From Psilocybe azurescens (lineage: Eukaryota; Basidiomycota; Agaricomycetes; Agaricales; Agrocybaceae), in contig JAJIRX010000274.1 in NCBI GenBank assembly GCA_023853785.1, positions 1 to 28,841 on the forward strand: a stretch of 28,841 bases of DNA, read 5' to 3'. The notes under the pieces are model-generated. The model was not told where the DNA came from, did not search any database, and worked only from the letters and a program-made list of their open reading frames with translations. The position numbers and the translations under genes were made by a program. Shown piece after piece: positions 20,045 to 28,841 of the stretch (the stretch's first letter is position 1; each line of letters opens with the position of its first letter).

Positions 20045-21971
20045 TGAAAGGGTGTAAACCATTCTGAGCTTACAATTCATAGTGAGATACAGTGGCCCTT
20101 ATTTTTGCGACGGTTATCTGTAATAAACTAGTACATTATACTAGTGAAGGGTAGGAGATACAGCCAGACTATTAGGCTTTGAGGCTTTACCTCCTAGTGG
20201 GCCAACAAGAGTAATAGACCTTACAAACTAACTAAGGTGTAGTGTGGCCTATTAGTCAGTGCTACAAATCAAAGACTACCTTTATTTTCCTACACAGCTA
20301 TCAAAGCAACCCTAACCGAGCGTCCGAAGTGATTGCCCGCTCCATTGATCATGCTATTAGTCCCATGCAAAGAAGAAACTCTTAAGAAATGACCTTGGCT
20401 CTTACAAGGGGTAACACCCACCAGTGCCTTACCAAGCGATCGCCAAGTGATGAAAACCTTATTAATTAGCAAAAGTGATCACCGTGTCCAGGCCTCACAA
20501 AGGCTGTTCACTAAATTAGGCAATCAACTGCTCAGGGATCAGACATCACTGCGCCACACGGGTGATCTCCCCACGGACCGAATGTATTGGCAATTGAAAT
20601 CTTGTGTACAACTCAGCATATGGCAGTCTACTAGATCCAACTATAAAAACTTGTAATTTGCAATGCAGCCAACGTGGAGTGAGGGATCGCCCAGCCAGCG
20701 ATCACCACACAATACTAGAAGTAACTTGCCTCATGATAAGGGCACCTGCTGTTCCAGGAGGTCCTAAACCAATAGCAACTGTGCTTGGGAACCTTGGTAG
20801 GGTTTCCTAGGAAATATACCCCTAAGCAATCTAGTCCTGACATGCCTTAACCACAAGCCATCTGCTAAAATAAGTAGGGTGATTGCTACTCAAGGAGGCA
20901 CTGCCACATGGACAACCATGTTATCTTCAAATAAGTGCTGTAGCCCAGGCAAACTAGTACTTTCCACTATTATAATTGATGCAGCAAAGGCTAGGCAGCA
21001 TGCAGTCCATTTCCTTCCTTTTCTCTTAGCCTCTTTCAATTATCACAAGCTAAAGTATCTATTTAGTCTATAAAAGCAGCCCTGTATCTTAGAATAGGAA
21101 CCAAGTAATCTACACCCCAGATTTGATATCAGAATTTACTCCAAATAAGAATTCTAGTGTTAACACTTTGAGGACTAGTGATTTGTGTGATAAGAGATCG
21201 AACACTGCAGTTCACCTTAAGCAATTAGGTGCTACCTGGTTTCGTGAGGCGATCACCATTGTTATATTCAATGTCAGGTCTATTAGACTTGATAAGCAGG
21301 CTTTTATAAGTCATCTGTGGACTGCCCTGGGGATTGTTAAGTATGGGTTGGAACCCTATACGGCTAGCAATTGCTCATAGTAACTAGGGATGACTGTCAG
21401 AGAACTCCGACTGTTCAGAACATTGCCTATAGTAAGACTGCCCTGGGGATTATTAAGTACAGGTGGGAACCCTATAAAGACTAGTGATTGCTCATAGTAA
21501 CTAGGGACAACTGTCAGAGAAATCCGACTGTTTTCAGGATGTTGCCTATAGTAAACTAAGGACTGTGGACTAGTGTGCCCAGTTGCTTATAGGAACCAAG
21601 GATCTACTACATGTTAATATGGGTGATTGCTTATAGTGTTTGATAGTTGGAGTTTGGGTTTTATAAAGAGAACTGTTAAGTGTCCCATGTACACTTTCGC
21701 CCCCCAAAAGCGATCCCCTTGATATTGGTGATCACCCTCATATAGAGAGATTGCCCTTACTATTCAAGTGCCTTGTGTGTACTTGCCTGTAAAGAGTTCT
21801 CTAGCTACTAGTGATCACCCTTGAGCGATCATCTAAGTCTGTACTCTGCTAAACTAGTTATTGTAATAAGCCTTACAAACTTATCCTCCCAGATTGAACT
21901 GACTATTATAAATATTTGATTGGGTGTTGTGTATTGGGCAATTACAAGGACACCCCGCACTAAACATCTCA
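20045..21971 (-). mobile_element. Family B element, left copy (1.93 kb, TG...CA, solo-LTR-like)
   Basis: On the minus strand it begins TGAGATGTTTAG (at 21971) and ends GGTTTACACCCTTTCA (at 20045). The TG...CA ends, size and lack of coding suggest a solo LTR of an unidentified retroelement. It is the inverted copy of 26360-28277, with high identity throughout and identical stretches of over 70 bp at the outer ends. Both flanks read CTGG on the plus strand (CCAG on the minus). Many scattered GCGATCGC-like palindromes lie inside. No credible gene is seen; short frames shared by the copies are explained by sequence identity. Confidence 0.8.
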
Positions 21972-22142
21972 CTGGACAGTCCATTGGACTTGTAGTCTGG
22001 TCGGACATTCACTGGAATCTCACTGGAATCTCACCGGAAATTTTCAGCAGTCCTAGACCAGAAAAATCCTCATTCTGAATATAGAAAGTCCAATGGAGTC
22101 CGACCGGAGTCCGACCAAAAAATGGGGGCCGTGTAAAGACCT
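21972..22142 (-). mobile_element. Family A terminal fragment (copy 3)
   Basis: Read on the minus strand it starts GAGGTCTTTACACGGCCCCC at 22142 and matches the left end of copy 2 for about 170 bp before stopping at the family B boundary. Differences are mainly C-to-T and G-to-A changes. Its remainder is best accounted for by 28278-28841. On its outer side it abuts family B sequence at 22143. Confidence 0.85.
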
Positions 22143-22755
22143 CGTTGCTATGAGCAATTGCTAGCCTTATAGGGTTCCAACCCGTGCCAAAAATGCTCAG
22201 GGCAGTCTATGGATGACTTATAAAAGCCTGCTTATCAAGCCTCATAGATCTGACATTGAATATAACAATGTTGATTGCTCACGGAACCAGGTAGCACCTA
22301 ATTGCTTAAGGTGAACTGCAGTGTTTGATCTCTTATCACACAAATCACTAGTCTGCGAAGTATTAACACTGGAATTCTTATTCAGAGTAAATTCTGATAT
22401 CAAATCTGGGGTGTAGATTACTTGGTTCCTATTCAATAGATACTTTAGTTTGTGATAATTGAAAGCGACTAAAGAAAAGGAAGGAAATGGACTGTGTGCT
22501 GCCTAGCCTTTGCTGCACCAATTATAATAGTGGAAAGTACTAGTTTGCCTGGGCTACAGCACTTATTTGAAGATAACATGGTTTTCCATGCGGCAGTGCC
22601 TCCTTGGATAGCAATCACCCAACTTATTTTATCAGATGACTTGCAGCTAAGGCATGTCAGGACTAGATTGCTTAGGGTATATTTCCTAGAAAACCCTACC
22701 AAGGTTCCCAAGCACAGTTGCTATTGGTTTAGGGCCTCCTGGAACAGCAGGTGCC
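22143..22755 (+). mobile_element. Family B fragment (third copy, truncated)
   Basis: Aligns with 26944-27585 of the right B copy in the same orientation, from TATGAGCAATTGCTAGCC to GGAACAGCAGGTGCC, with a ~29-bp deletion near 22436. The left edge is exactly a family A terminus, so an A element appears to have inserted into this B copy at GTAAC/TAGG; the other half of that B copy is not in the window. Confidence 0.85.
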
Positions 22756-23718
22756 AACATGGGATGGTGATCAAATGATGTACCATATGGAATTTGAATT
22801 ATTTATGATCTAATGTGTCACATGGCCTGAAAGAGGCTCACTGAAAAGCCAATTATCTTGTGCTTGTGACAGTGTCAAGTGAGGGCCTAAAATTCTCATG
22901 TGAGGTACAGTGTCAAGTGGGACCATCCCTGATACACCAAACACTGGCCCTGTGGGAAATTTTTGATTTCGGCAGCTGGTTTGCAGCAAATTTGGCACTG
23001 GCTACCACCATTCTAATGACCATTCCATGGGATATTTTCATCCCTATTTTGATACTTTTACCATGGTTGGTTTACTAATCTAGATTCAATTGTAGGGAAA
23101 ATTGGGAAGAAATAGAACCAGAGGTCCACTCCAATTTATCCAGTTTCCTGGCTTCATGGACTCTGCAATTAAGCATTGAAGTACAGAATGGCCTCCACTT
23201 TTGCAGAATTTTAAATTACATTCAATACATATTTTATATGCAGCTCAGTTCTTTCAAGAATAAATGTTCATTCAAAAATGTGGTAAATAGTTAAGAAATT
23301 TATGTGGTTTCCAAGCTATATGGCCTCTGCTTCTGCAGAATTTTTAAATACAATCAATACATATTTTGTATGCAGATCCAATCTCTCTAGAATAAATGTT
23401 CATGTAACAATGTGGCAGATAGGTATTAAAATAGGTATAGAATCTATCTGATTTGCTATCTGTACAGCATCTGCCATTATTCATTCAAGCACAGAATGGC
23501 CTCTGCTCTTGCATAATTTTCAATTACCATTGATTCAAAAAATCTATGCAACCTTTCCATGGACAGAAGATTTGAGATGTAGACTGAGGAGAGCCACATA
23601 CAGTATCATATCTTGGCTGCCATTCCCCCCCACTTGGAGAAACACATGCATGGGCTTATATATTTTAATTAATACTGTACAATACCAAATACATGGTCAA
23701 ACCTTTGATTGCACTTCA
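22756..23718. repeat. AT-rich non-coding region with a ~132-176 bp tandem repeat (23166-23535)
   Basis: Units begin with gaatggcctc or tatggcctc at about 23186, 23318 and 23494 and share gcagaattttaaat, tacatattttatatgcag and aataaatgttcat blocks. Unit spacing is 132 and then 176 bp. No gene is supported in the remainder of the stretch. Confidence 0.65.
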
Positions 23719-23728
23719 TTTTCTCTTC
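23719..23728. repeat. Left target-site duplication of family C element
   Basis: TTTTCTCTTC, identical to 25637-25646, immediately outside the inverted terminal repeats. Confidence 0.7.
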
Positions 23729-23757
23729 CAAAATATGTTTTCACCCCCAGTAGTCTT

Positions 23758-23930
23758 TGATTTAACCCTGGTTTTGTAAAGTACTGATCCTCCAGCCCAG
23801 AATGTACTGAGTTAACCCCCTTTCTGAGCATCTCAAGTACTGATCTAACTTTTTGCAACTACTGAGTTAACCCTGATTCAGTAACTCTGATTTAACCCCT
23901 TTCCAAGTACTGAGTTAACCCTGCTTTTGA
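23758..23930 (-). repeat. Left subterminal repeats of family C
   Basis: Several copies of AGTACTGAGTTAACCC, AGTACTGATCTAAC and GATTTAACCCC in irregular spacing, the inverted form of the right-hand array. Confidence 0.8.
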
Positions 23931-25172
23931 CATGAATTTTAACTCTGTGAGAACAGTGACCACTTTTTGACCACCTTTCTTTATAATTCCCTTTTGCTTT
24001 ATCAGCTGATCCACTCCTCTAGTTTCATCTCTACTTTCCTCATCATCCTTATCCTTTTCAATATCTTTACTGTTATCTTCTTCTGAATCACTTGTGTTTT
24101 CTTCTGACTCTGGAGCTTCCGCATTGCATGCACCAAGACATTGATACTCAACACAAAAGATAGGCCAGGACACTTCTTTATACTTTGAAGGTACCTTACA
24201 ATCATTTTCAGTTGCCCAATTAAGAATAAATGAACAGGCACATATGTCTTTGGGTCGATCACAAGGATGATGAAAGAATTGCATTGAAACAAGACCACTG
24301 GAGATCTTATACTCTTGAGATGAGTAATTGTTCTCCTATTAAAATCAGACAAGCAATTAGTATAAGCAATTTCAAAATTTAGAACTGAATACATTACCCA
24401 ATCTTGGAATGGCCTGTATATTTGAACTGTTTCAGTTTTCCCAAGACATTTCCATCCATTTTTCTTCCTTCAGATAACAGCATTGAGAGGTCTCATCTCT
24501 GAAGAATTTGTAGCTCCATGACATGGCCAGTGACAAGGTGGTTCTTCATCAACTTTGATCTGCCATATGAATGTTTGCATACTAAACTGGACTGCCTGAG
24601 CAGTCTGTGGAGTGTACTGATTCATGCTGGTATCCTTTTGTCAACCTTTGAGGAGGTGTAACAGGCTGAAGGAACTGAGAAGCTGTCATGTTCTGGTCAT
24701 CAGGAATAGGATCAGTTCTATATTTCTGATCCCTTTTGATGGACAACCAGATTGCTTATAAGTGGGCTACATATAGATATCAGAACAAAATGTAGTGTTA
24801 AGGGAATTTGAATACTGCACCTTAACAGGTGGATTAGGTTTTCTGATATTTGACTGTAAGCCAGAATTACTGTCTTCATCATCAACTTCCATGTAGTCAC
24901 CTGGATCAGAGATCTGCATTTGATTTTGCTGAGACACATGTGTTAGATAGATTACACATTAAAATTAGCATATACATCTGACCTTCTTAGAGCTCTTAAC
25001 ACTATCTCTGATCTTGAAAGGACTTGCACCTTCAGAGGCTGATGTTGAGAGCTATGAATCATTTATCAGTTATGATCAGATAAGAAATGCATATATCTAG
25101 CTCATTTACCTGACACTTTTTGAGTTTCTTTTGTCTTTGCCCATAGTAAGGATGAGAGATAGTGGTAGAGAG
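23892..25172 (-). pseudogene. Decayed intron-containing gene of unknown function in family C
   Basis: Minus-strand exons are joined by typical fungal introns: one of 63 nt (24335-24397; GTAATG donor, TACTAAT branch, TTAATAG acceptor) keeps the frame, and others are suggested near 24930-24990 and 25045-25115. Peptides in order: KKLKKCQ; LSTSASEGASPFKIRDSVKS; ISDPGDYMEVDDEDSN; YRTDPIPDDQNMTASQF; FIWQIKVDEEPPCHWPCHG; MQFFHHPCDRPKDICAC; and a Glu/Asp-rich, Lys-containing tail ending at 23892. A TGA near 24470 and a frame slip near 24630 disable it. The Cys/His clusters (PCHWPCHG, HHPC..CAC) suggest zinc binding. Location between TIRs makes it a candidate transposition or cargo protein; I do not recognise the family. 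Confidence 0.55.
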
Positions 25173-25264
25173 TCAAGATCACAAAGATCAATAAGCAGCG
25201 GATGTAGCTGATCAGAAGTATCCAAATTAGGAATTTCCTAATTGGGAAACCGCAAAAGCAGGGT

Positions 25265-25610
25265 TTGATCAGTACTTTGGCCAGGCATAATGGGGTTAAA
25301 TCAGTACTTTGGTAAGACATAATGGGGTTAAATCAGTACTTTGGTAAGGTATAATGGGGTTAAATCAGTACTTTGGTAAGGCATAATGGGGTTAGATCAG
25401 TACTTTGTTTATAACATAATGGGGTTAGATCAGTACAACAAAACCAGGGTTAAATCAGTAGATACATCCCAGTTAGATCAGTAGTTCAAAACCAGGGTTA
25501 CTTCAGGACTTTATATACCAGGGTTAATTCAGTACAATAAAACCAGGGTTAATTCAGTACTTTATATTCAGGTTAAATCAGTAGTTATTAAAATGGGGGT
25601 TAAATCAAAG
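25265..25610 (+). repeat. Right subterminal repeats of family C, 32-bp period
   Basis: TGGGGTTAAATCAGTACTTT starts at 25291, 25323 and 25355, with a GTTAGATC variant at 25387, exactly 32 bp apart, then degenerates to shorter spaced GGTTAAATCAGTA copies. No spacers of unrelated sequence occur, so it is a tandem repeat. Confidence 0.85.
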
Positions 25611-25636
25611 ACTACAGGGGTAGAAACATATCTTGC

Positions 25637-25646
25637 TTTTCTCTTC
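25637..25646. repeat. Right target-site duplication of family C element
   Basis: TTTTCTCTTC, identical to 23719-23728. Confidence 0.7.
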
Positions 25647-26123
25647 AAGTCTTCTGAAATTAGAATTATCCTGAGACCATACAACCTGTGGCAGCATATT
25701 TCTGAACATTTTTGTAATGTGTAGATCAGAGCTAATAGAAAATTATTACATTGTATTCATATACTTGTTATTGCCTAAATTGGCAAAAGTACAGCACATT
25801 TATTGATTTACACACCTTGTCATTATAATGGTGGCAGGACCACATCAGTTATTTTTGTATGTATTATCTTATGTTTACCATGACTTTGCTACGACCCTTA
25901 GTATCCTACCAAGGATGGTCTTTACTGTAGCTCTTATTCTCCTTATTATCTTTTAGTATTACAATAGGTCTTATTAGTATAAATACCCTCGATATCATTG
26001 TACATACCACAGTCTAATATTACCCACCTTTGCATCACATCACATTTCCACTAGGTTATGGGCCTCGCTCTTGCACTATAAACCTACGAATAACTTTATC
26101 TATCTAAACCTTTATCCTCCACG
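25647..26123 (+). promoter_or_regulatory. Probable copia 5' LTR/leader region
   Basis: This AT-rich stretch lies directly upstream of the copia gag start at 26124. A TATA box, TATAAATA (25978-25985), is followed by a pyrimidine-rich leader. In a copia element this position holds the 5' LTR promoter, primer-binding site and untranslated leader. I could not define the LTR ends because the matching 3' LTR is absent. GGTTATGGGCCTCGC (about 26053-26067) is a candidate primer-binding site. Confidence 0.5.
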
Positions 26124-26359
26124 ATGTCAACTCCTGTCAAAGAGGAATTCTTCAAAGTACCCAAGCTCGCCAACGGAAGCAACTGGGTGACTTACCGGGA
26201 TAGACTCTGGTGGGCGCTTAGCGCTTGAGGCTTGCTTAAATATATTGATACAGTAATCCCCAAACCCACCGTTACCACACCAGAAACCCTCATCACCCAA
26301 GCACCTGCGTGTTACGGAAGCCAAAATTGGAACACCTGCAACACCTGGAAGGTCCCCGG
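26124..26359 (+). pseudogene. Displaced N-terminus of copia gag
   Basis: The frame from the ATG at 26124 reads MSTPVKEEFFKVPKLANGSN, then WVTYRDRLWWALSA, a TGA at 26226-26228, then GLLKYIDTVIPKPTVTTPET. This is the typical start of fungal copia gag (LxGxNW, then W...L...GLxxYI). The stop is probably a decayed CGA arginine codon. It ends at CCCCGG where the right B copy begins. The remaining gag codons are on the opposite strand, ending at 20044, so the gene is physically split by more than 6 kb. Confidence 0.8.
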
Positions 26360-28277
26360 TGAGATGTTTAGCGCGGGGTGACTTTGTAATTGCCCAATAC
26401 ACAACACCCAATCAAATATTTATATTGATCAGTTTGATCTGGGAGGGTAAGCTCGTAAGGCTTATTACAATAACTAGTTTTAGCAGAGTGCAGACTTAGA
26501 CAATCACTCTGGGGTGATCACTAGTAGCTAGAGAACTCTTTTACAGGCAAGTACACACAAGGCACTTGAATAGTAAGGGCAATCTCTCTATATGAGGGTG
26601 ATCACCAATATCAAGGGGATCGCTTTTGGGCGAGTGTACATGGGACACTTAACAGTTCTCTTTATAAAACCCAAACTCCAACTATCAAACACTATAAGCA
26701 ATCACCCATATTAACATGTAGTAGATCCTTGGTTCCTATAAGCAACTGGGCACACTAGTCCACAGTCCTTAGTTTACTATAGGCAACATCCTGAAAACAG
26801 TCGGATTTCTCTGACAGTTGTCCCTAGTTACTATGAGCAATCACTAGTCTTTATAGGGTTCCCACCTGTACTTAATAATCCCCAGGGCAGTCTTACTATA
26901 GGCAATGTTCTGAACAGTCGGAGTTCTCTGACAGTCATCCCTAGTTACTATGAGCAATTGCTAGCCGTATAGGGTTCCAACCCATACTTAACAATCCCCA
27001 GGGCAGTCCACAGATGACTTATAAAAGCCTGCTTATCAAGTCTAATAGACCTGACATTGAATATAACAATGGTGATCGCTCACGAAACCAGGTAGCACCT
27101 AATTGCTTAAGGTGAACTGCAGTGTTCGATCTCTTATCACACAAATCACTAGTCCTCAAAGTGTTAACACTAGAATTCTTATTTGGAGTAAATTCTGATA
27201 TCAAATCTGGGGTGTAGATTACTTGGTTCCTATTCTAAGATACAGGGCTGCTTTTATAGACTAAATAGATACTTTAGCTTGTGATAATTGAAAGAGGCTA
27301 AGAGAAAAGGAAGGAAATGGACTGCATGCTGCCTAGCCTTTGCTGCATCAATTATAATAGTGGAAAGTACTAGTTTGCCTGGGCTACAGCACTTATTTGA
27401 AGATAACATGGTTGTCCATGTGGCAGTGCCTCCTTGAGTAGCAATCACCCTACTTATTTTAGCAGATGGCTTGTGGTTAAGGCATGTCAGGACTAGATTG
27501 CTTAGGGTATATTTCCTAGGAAACCCTACCAAGGTTCCCAAGCACAGTTGCTATTGGTTTAGGACCTCCTGGAACAGCAGGTGCCCTTATCATGAGGCAA
27601 GTTACTTCTAGTATTGTGTGGTGATCGCTGGCTGGGCGATCCCTCACTCACGTTGGCTGCATTGCAAATTACAAGTTTTTATAGTTGGATCTAGTAGACT
27701 GCCATATGCTGAGTTGTACACAAGATTTCAATTGCCAATACATTCGGTCCATGGGGTGATCCCTTGTGTGGTGCAGTGATGTCTGATCCCTGAGCAGTTG
27801 ATTGCCTAATTTAGTGAACAGCCTTTGTGAGGCCTGGACACAGTGATCACTTTTGCTAATTAATAAGGTTTCTGTTACTTGGCAATCACTTGGTAAGGGA
27901 CTGATGGGTTTTACCCCTTGTAAGAGCCAAGGTTACCTCTTGGGAGTTTCTTCCTTGCATGGGACTAATAGCATGATCAATGGTGCGGCGATCACTCAGG
28001 CACTGGGTTAGGGCTGCTTTGATAGCTGTGTAGAAAACTAAAGGTAGTCTTTGATTTGTAGCACTGATTAATAGGCCACACTACAATTTAGTTAGTTTGT
28101 AAAGTCTATTACTCTTGTTGGACCACTAGGAAGTAAAGCCTCAAAGCCTAATAATCTGGCGTATCTCCTACCCTTCACTAGTATAATGTACTAGTTTATT
28201 ACAGATAACCGTCGCAAAAATAAGGGCCACTGTATCTCACTATGAATTGTAAGCTCAGAATGGTTTACACCCTTTCA
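26360..28277 (+). mobile_element. Family B element, right copy (1.92 kb)
   Basis: Begins TGAGATGTTTAGCGCGGGG and ends GGTTTACACCCTTTCA. Flanked by CCGG (26356-26359) on the left and CTGG (28278-28281) on the right. It is the inverted partner of 20045-21971. Inside, a block containing TACTATGAGCAATTGCTAG, then TATAGGGTTCC, then AATCCCCAGGGCAGTC is duplicated in tandem (about 26826-26895 and 26946-27010). No protein-coding capacity is evident. Confidence 0.8.
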
Positions 28278-28841
28278 CTGGGTGGACTGTCCACTGGAAT
28301 AATGCCAAACCAGCAGTCAAAGTCCACTGGAAATGACCAGACAGGACCAACAGAAGTCCAATGGAAGTCTATCGGAATCACACTGGACATGACTATTGGA
28401 ATTCCAGTGGACAAGTCCAACGGAATTCCAATGGAAGTCCAACAGACAGCAAGCAGAGGGTTATTTGAGGTCTTTAATGTCCTTTTATTATAATTTATAC
28501 TAGTATAGAAAAAAAGACAGAAACAAAATTGAACTCGGGCATCAGAGAACACTGAACACAAGCAGAATAAACCAACTCAGCCACAAATGCTTATGGAAAA
28601 TAAAAAATTAGTTAAATAGATACTGATGCAGCCTAAATTTTGGCACTGCTCGGCATGGGCCAAACAACAACATGCGTGTGACATGTTGATGCCACGTCAG
28701 TCCATTGTTGATTCCGACCCCACCCTTTTTCCTTCCACCACCACCACTGCCTCATTGGTCAGGAGCCAGGCAAGAGCCAACCAAACGCAACAGAGGACGA
28801 GAACAACTGCAATGGCCACACCAACGGGACGACAGCGACAA
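28278..28841. mobile_element. Family A fragment (copy 4), running off the window
   Basis: Matches the reverse complement of copy 1 from about 12325 back to about 11820: subterminal array (28278-28445), AT stretch, tRNA-like module, the GTGACATGTTGATGCCACGT segment and the start of the CCACCACCACC region. It lacks its own terminus; the missing terminus is best supplied by 21972-22142. Many CpG sites of copy 1 are TpG or CpA here. Confidence 0.85.
28516..28590 (-). ncRNA. tRNA-like Pol III module, second copy
   Basis: On the minus strand: A box TGGCTGAGTTGG (28572-28583), B-box-like GAGTTCAATTT (28526-28536) and a T7 run (28509-28515). Same orientation relative to family A as the module at 12076-12158. 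The B box has lost its terminal C, so Pol III activity is doubtful. Confidence 0.6.

Larger units (their letters stand above)
23729..25636. mobile_element. Family C DNA transposon (1.9 kb)
   Basis: Inverted ends: left CAAAATATGTTTTCACCCCC then AGTAGTCTTTGATTTAACCC; right, on the reverse strand, CAAGATATGTTTCTACCCC then TGTAGTCTTTGATTTAACCC. A 10-bp perfect direct repeat flanks it. Subterminal arrays of GGTTAAATCAGTACTTTGG lie at both ends in opposite orientations. The interior carries a decayed, intron-containing minus-strand gene. TIRs and a 9-10 bp duplication imply cut-and-paste transposition; no superfamily is assigned. Confidence 0.75.

Noticed and set aside
25291..25420. Possible CRISPR array (regular 32-bp period)
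   Set aside because: The units are contiguous tandem repeats without unique spacers, in a eukaryotic transposon end, and the same motif is inverted at the other end of the element.
27254..27541. Minus-strand frame of 95 codons in family B, with similar frames in the other B copies
   Set aside because: The copies are nearly identical DNA, so shared open frames are expected; the frame is interrupted or altered between copies and has no motif.
20045..28277. The pair of inverted B copies as the terminal inverted repeats of one giant 8-kb transposon
   Set aside because: Each B copy has its own TG...CA ends, a third fragment lies between them, and the flanking A and copia sequences are split at the B ends, so two separate insertions fit better.

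Overview
The window looks like nuclear DNA from a filamentous fungus, most likely a basidiomycete (Agaricomycetes-like). The reasons are spliceosomal introns of about 55-95 nt with GTAAG/GTGAG-type donors and CTAAT-type branch points, a NACHT-type STAND NTPase gene of the kind expanded in mushrooms, a degenerate LRR/F-box-like gene, and a Ty1/copia retroelement. No bacterial-style operons, ribosome binding sites or CRISPR arrays were seen. The species cannot be named from the sequence.

Layout. 1-1426: little coding evidence; a decayed ~95-bp duplicated segment and a short acidic reading frame. 1427-4494 (minus): multi-exon NACHT NTPase gene with a clear Walker A, Walker B and introns, but two mutually compensating frameshifts. 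4495-9670: mostly gene-poor, with a GATGA-rich satellite, low-complexity reading frames and a polypurine tract. 9671-13950 (minus): one LRR-like host gene, frameshifted and split by transposon insertion. 13951-28841: a nest of mobile elements.

Three non-copia repeat families can be defined from this window alone. Family A (complete copy 9929-12491; others 13951-15830, 21972-22142, 28278-28841) has termini of the form GAGGTCTTTACAC, subterminal arrays of a near-palindromic TCCANTGGA motif, a GC-rich minisatellite and, in two copies, a tRNA-like Pol III module. The complete copy lies in the LRR-like gene, flanked by a target duplication, and the host reading frame continues exactly across it. 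Family B (20045-21971, 26360-28277, fragment 22143-22755) is a ~1.92 kb TG...CA unit resembling a solo LTR with a 4-bp CCGG-type target duplication. Family C (23729-25636) has terminal inverted repeats, 32-bp subterminal repeats, a 10-bp direct flanking duplication and a decayed intron-containing gene of unknown function.

The copia element is split. Its gag-to-RNase H portion is on the minus strand (15831-20044), while its gag N-terminus lies more than 6 kb away on the plus strand (26124-26359). The break in both copia and family A falls exactly at the ends of the two inverted B copies. Exchanging the flanks rebuilds an uninterrupted copia gag and an uninterrupted family A arm. The simplest reading is that B inserted once in copia and once in A, and ectopic recombination between the inverted B copies then inverted the ~4.4 kb between them; an assembly mis-orientation at the near-identical arms is the main alternative. 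CpG-to-TpG/CpA differences are common between copies, suggesting methylation-linked decay. Nothing here is evidently an active system; the most interesting content is the A family and the B-mediated rearrangement.
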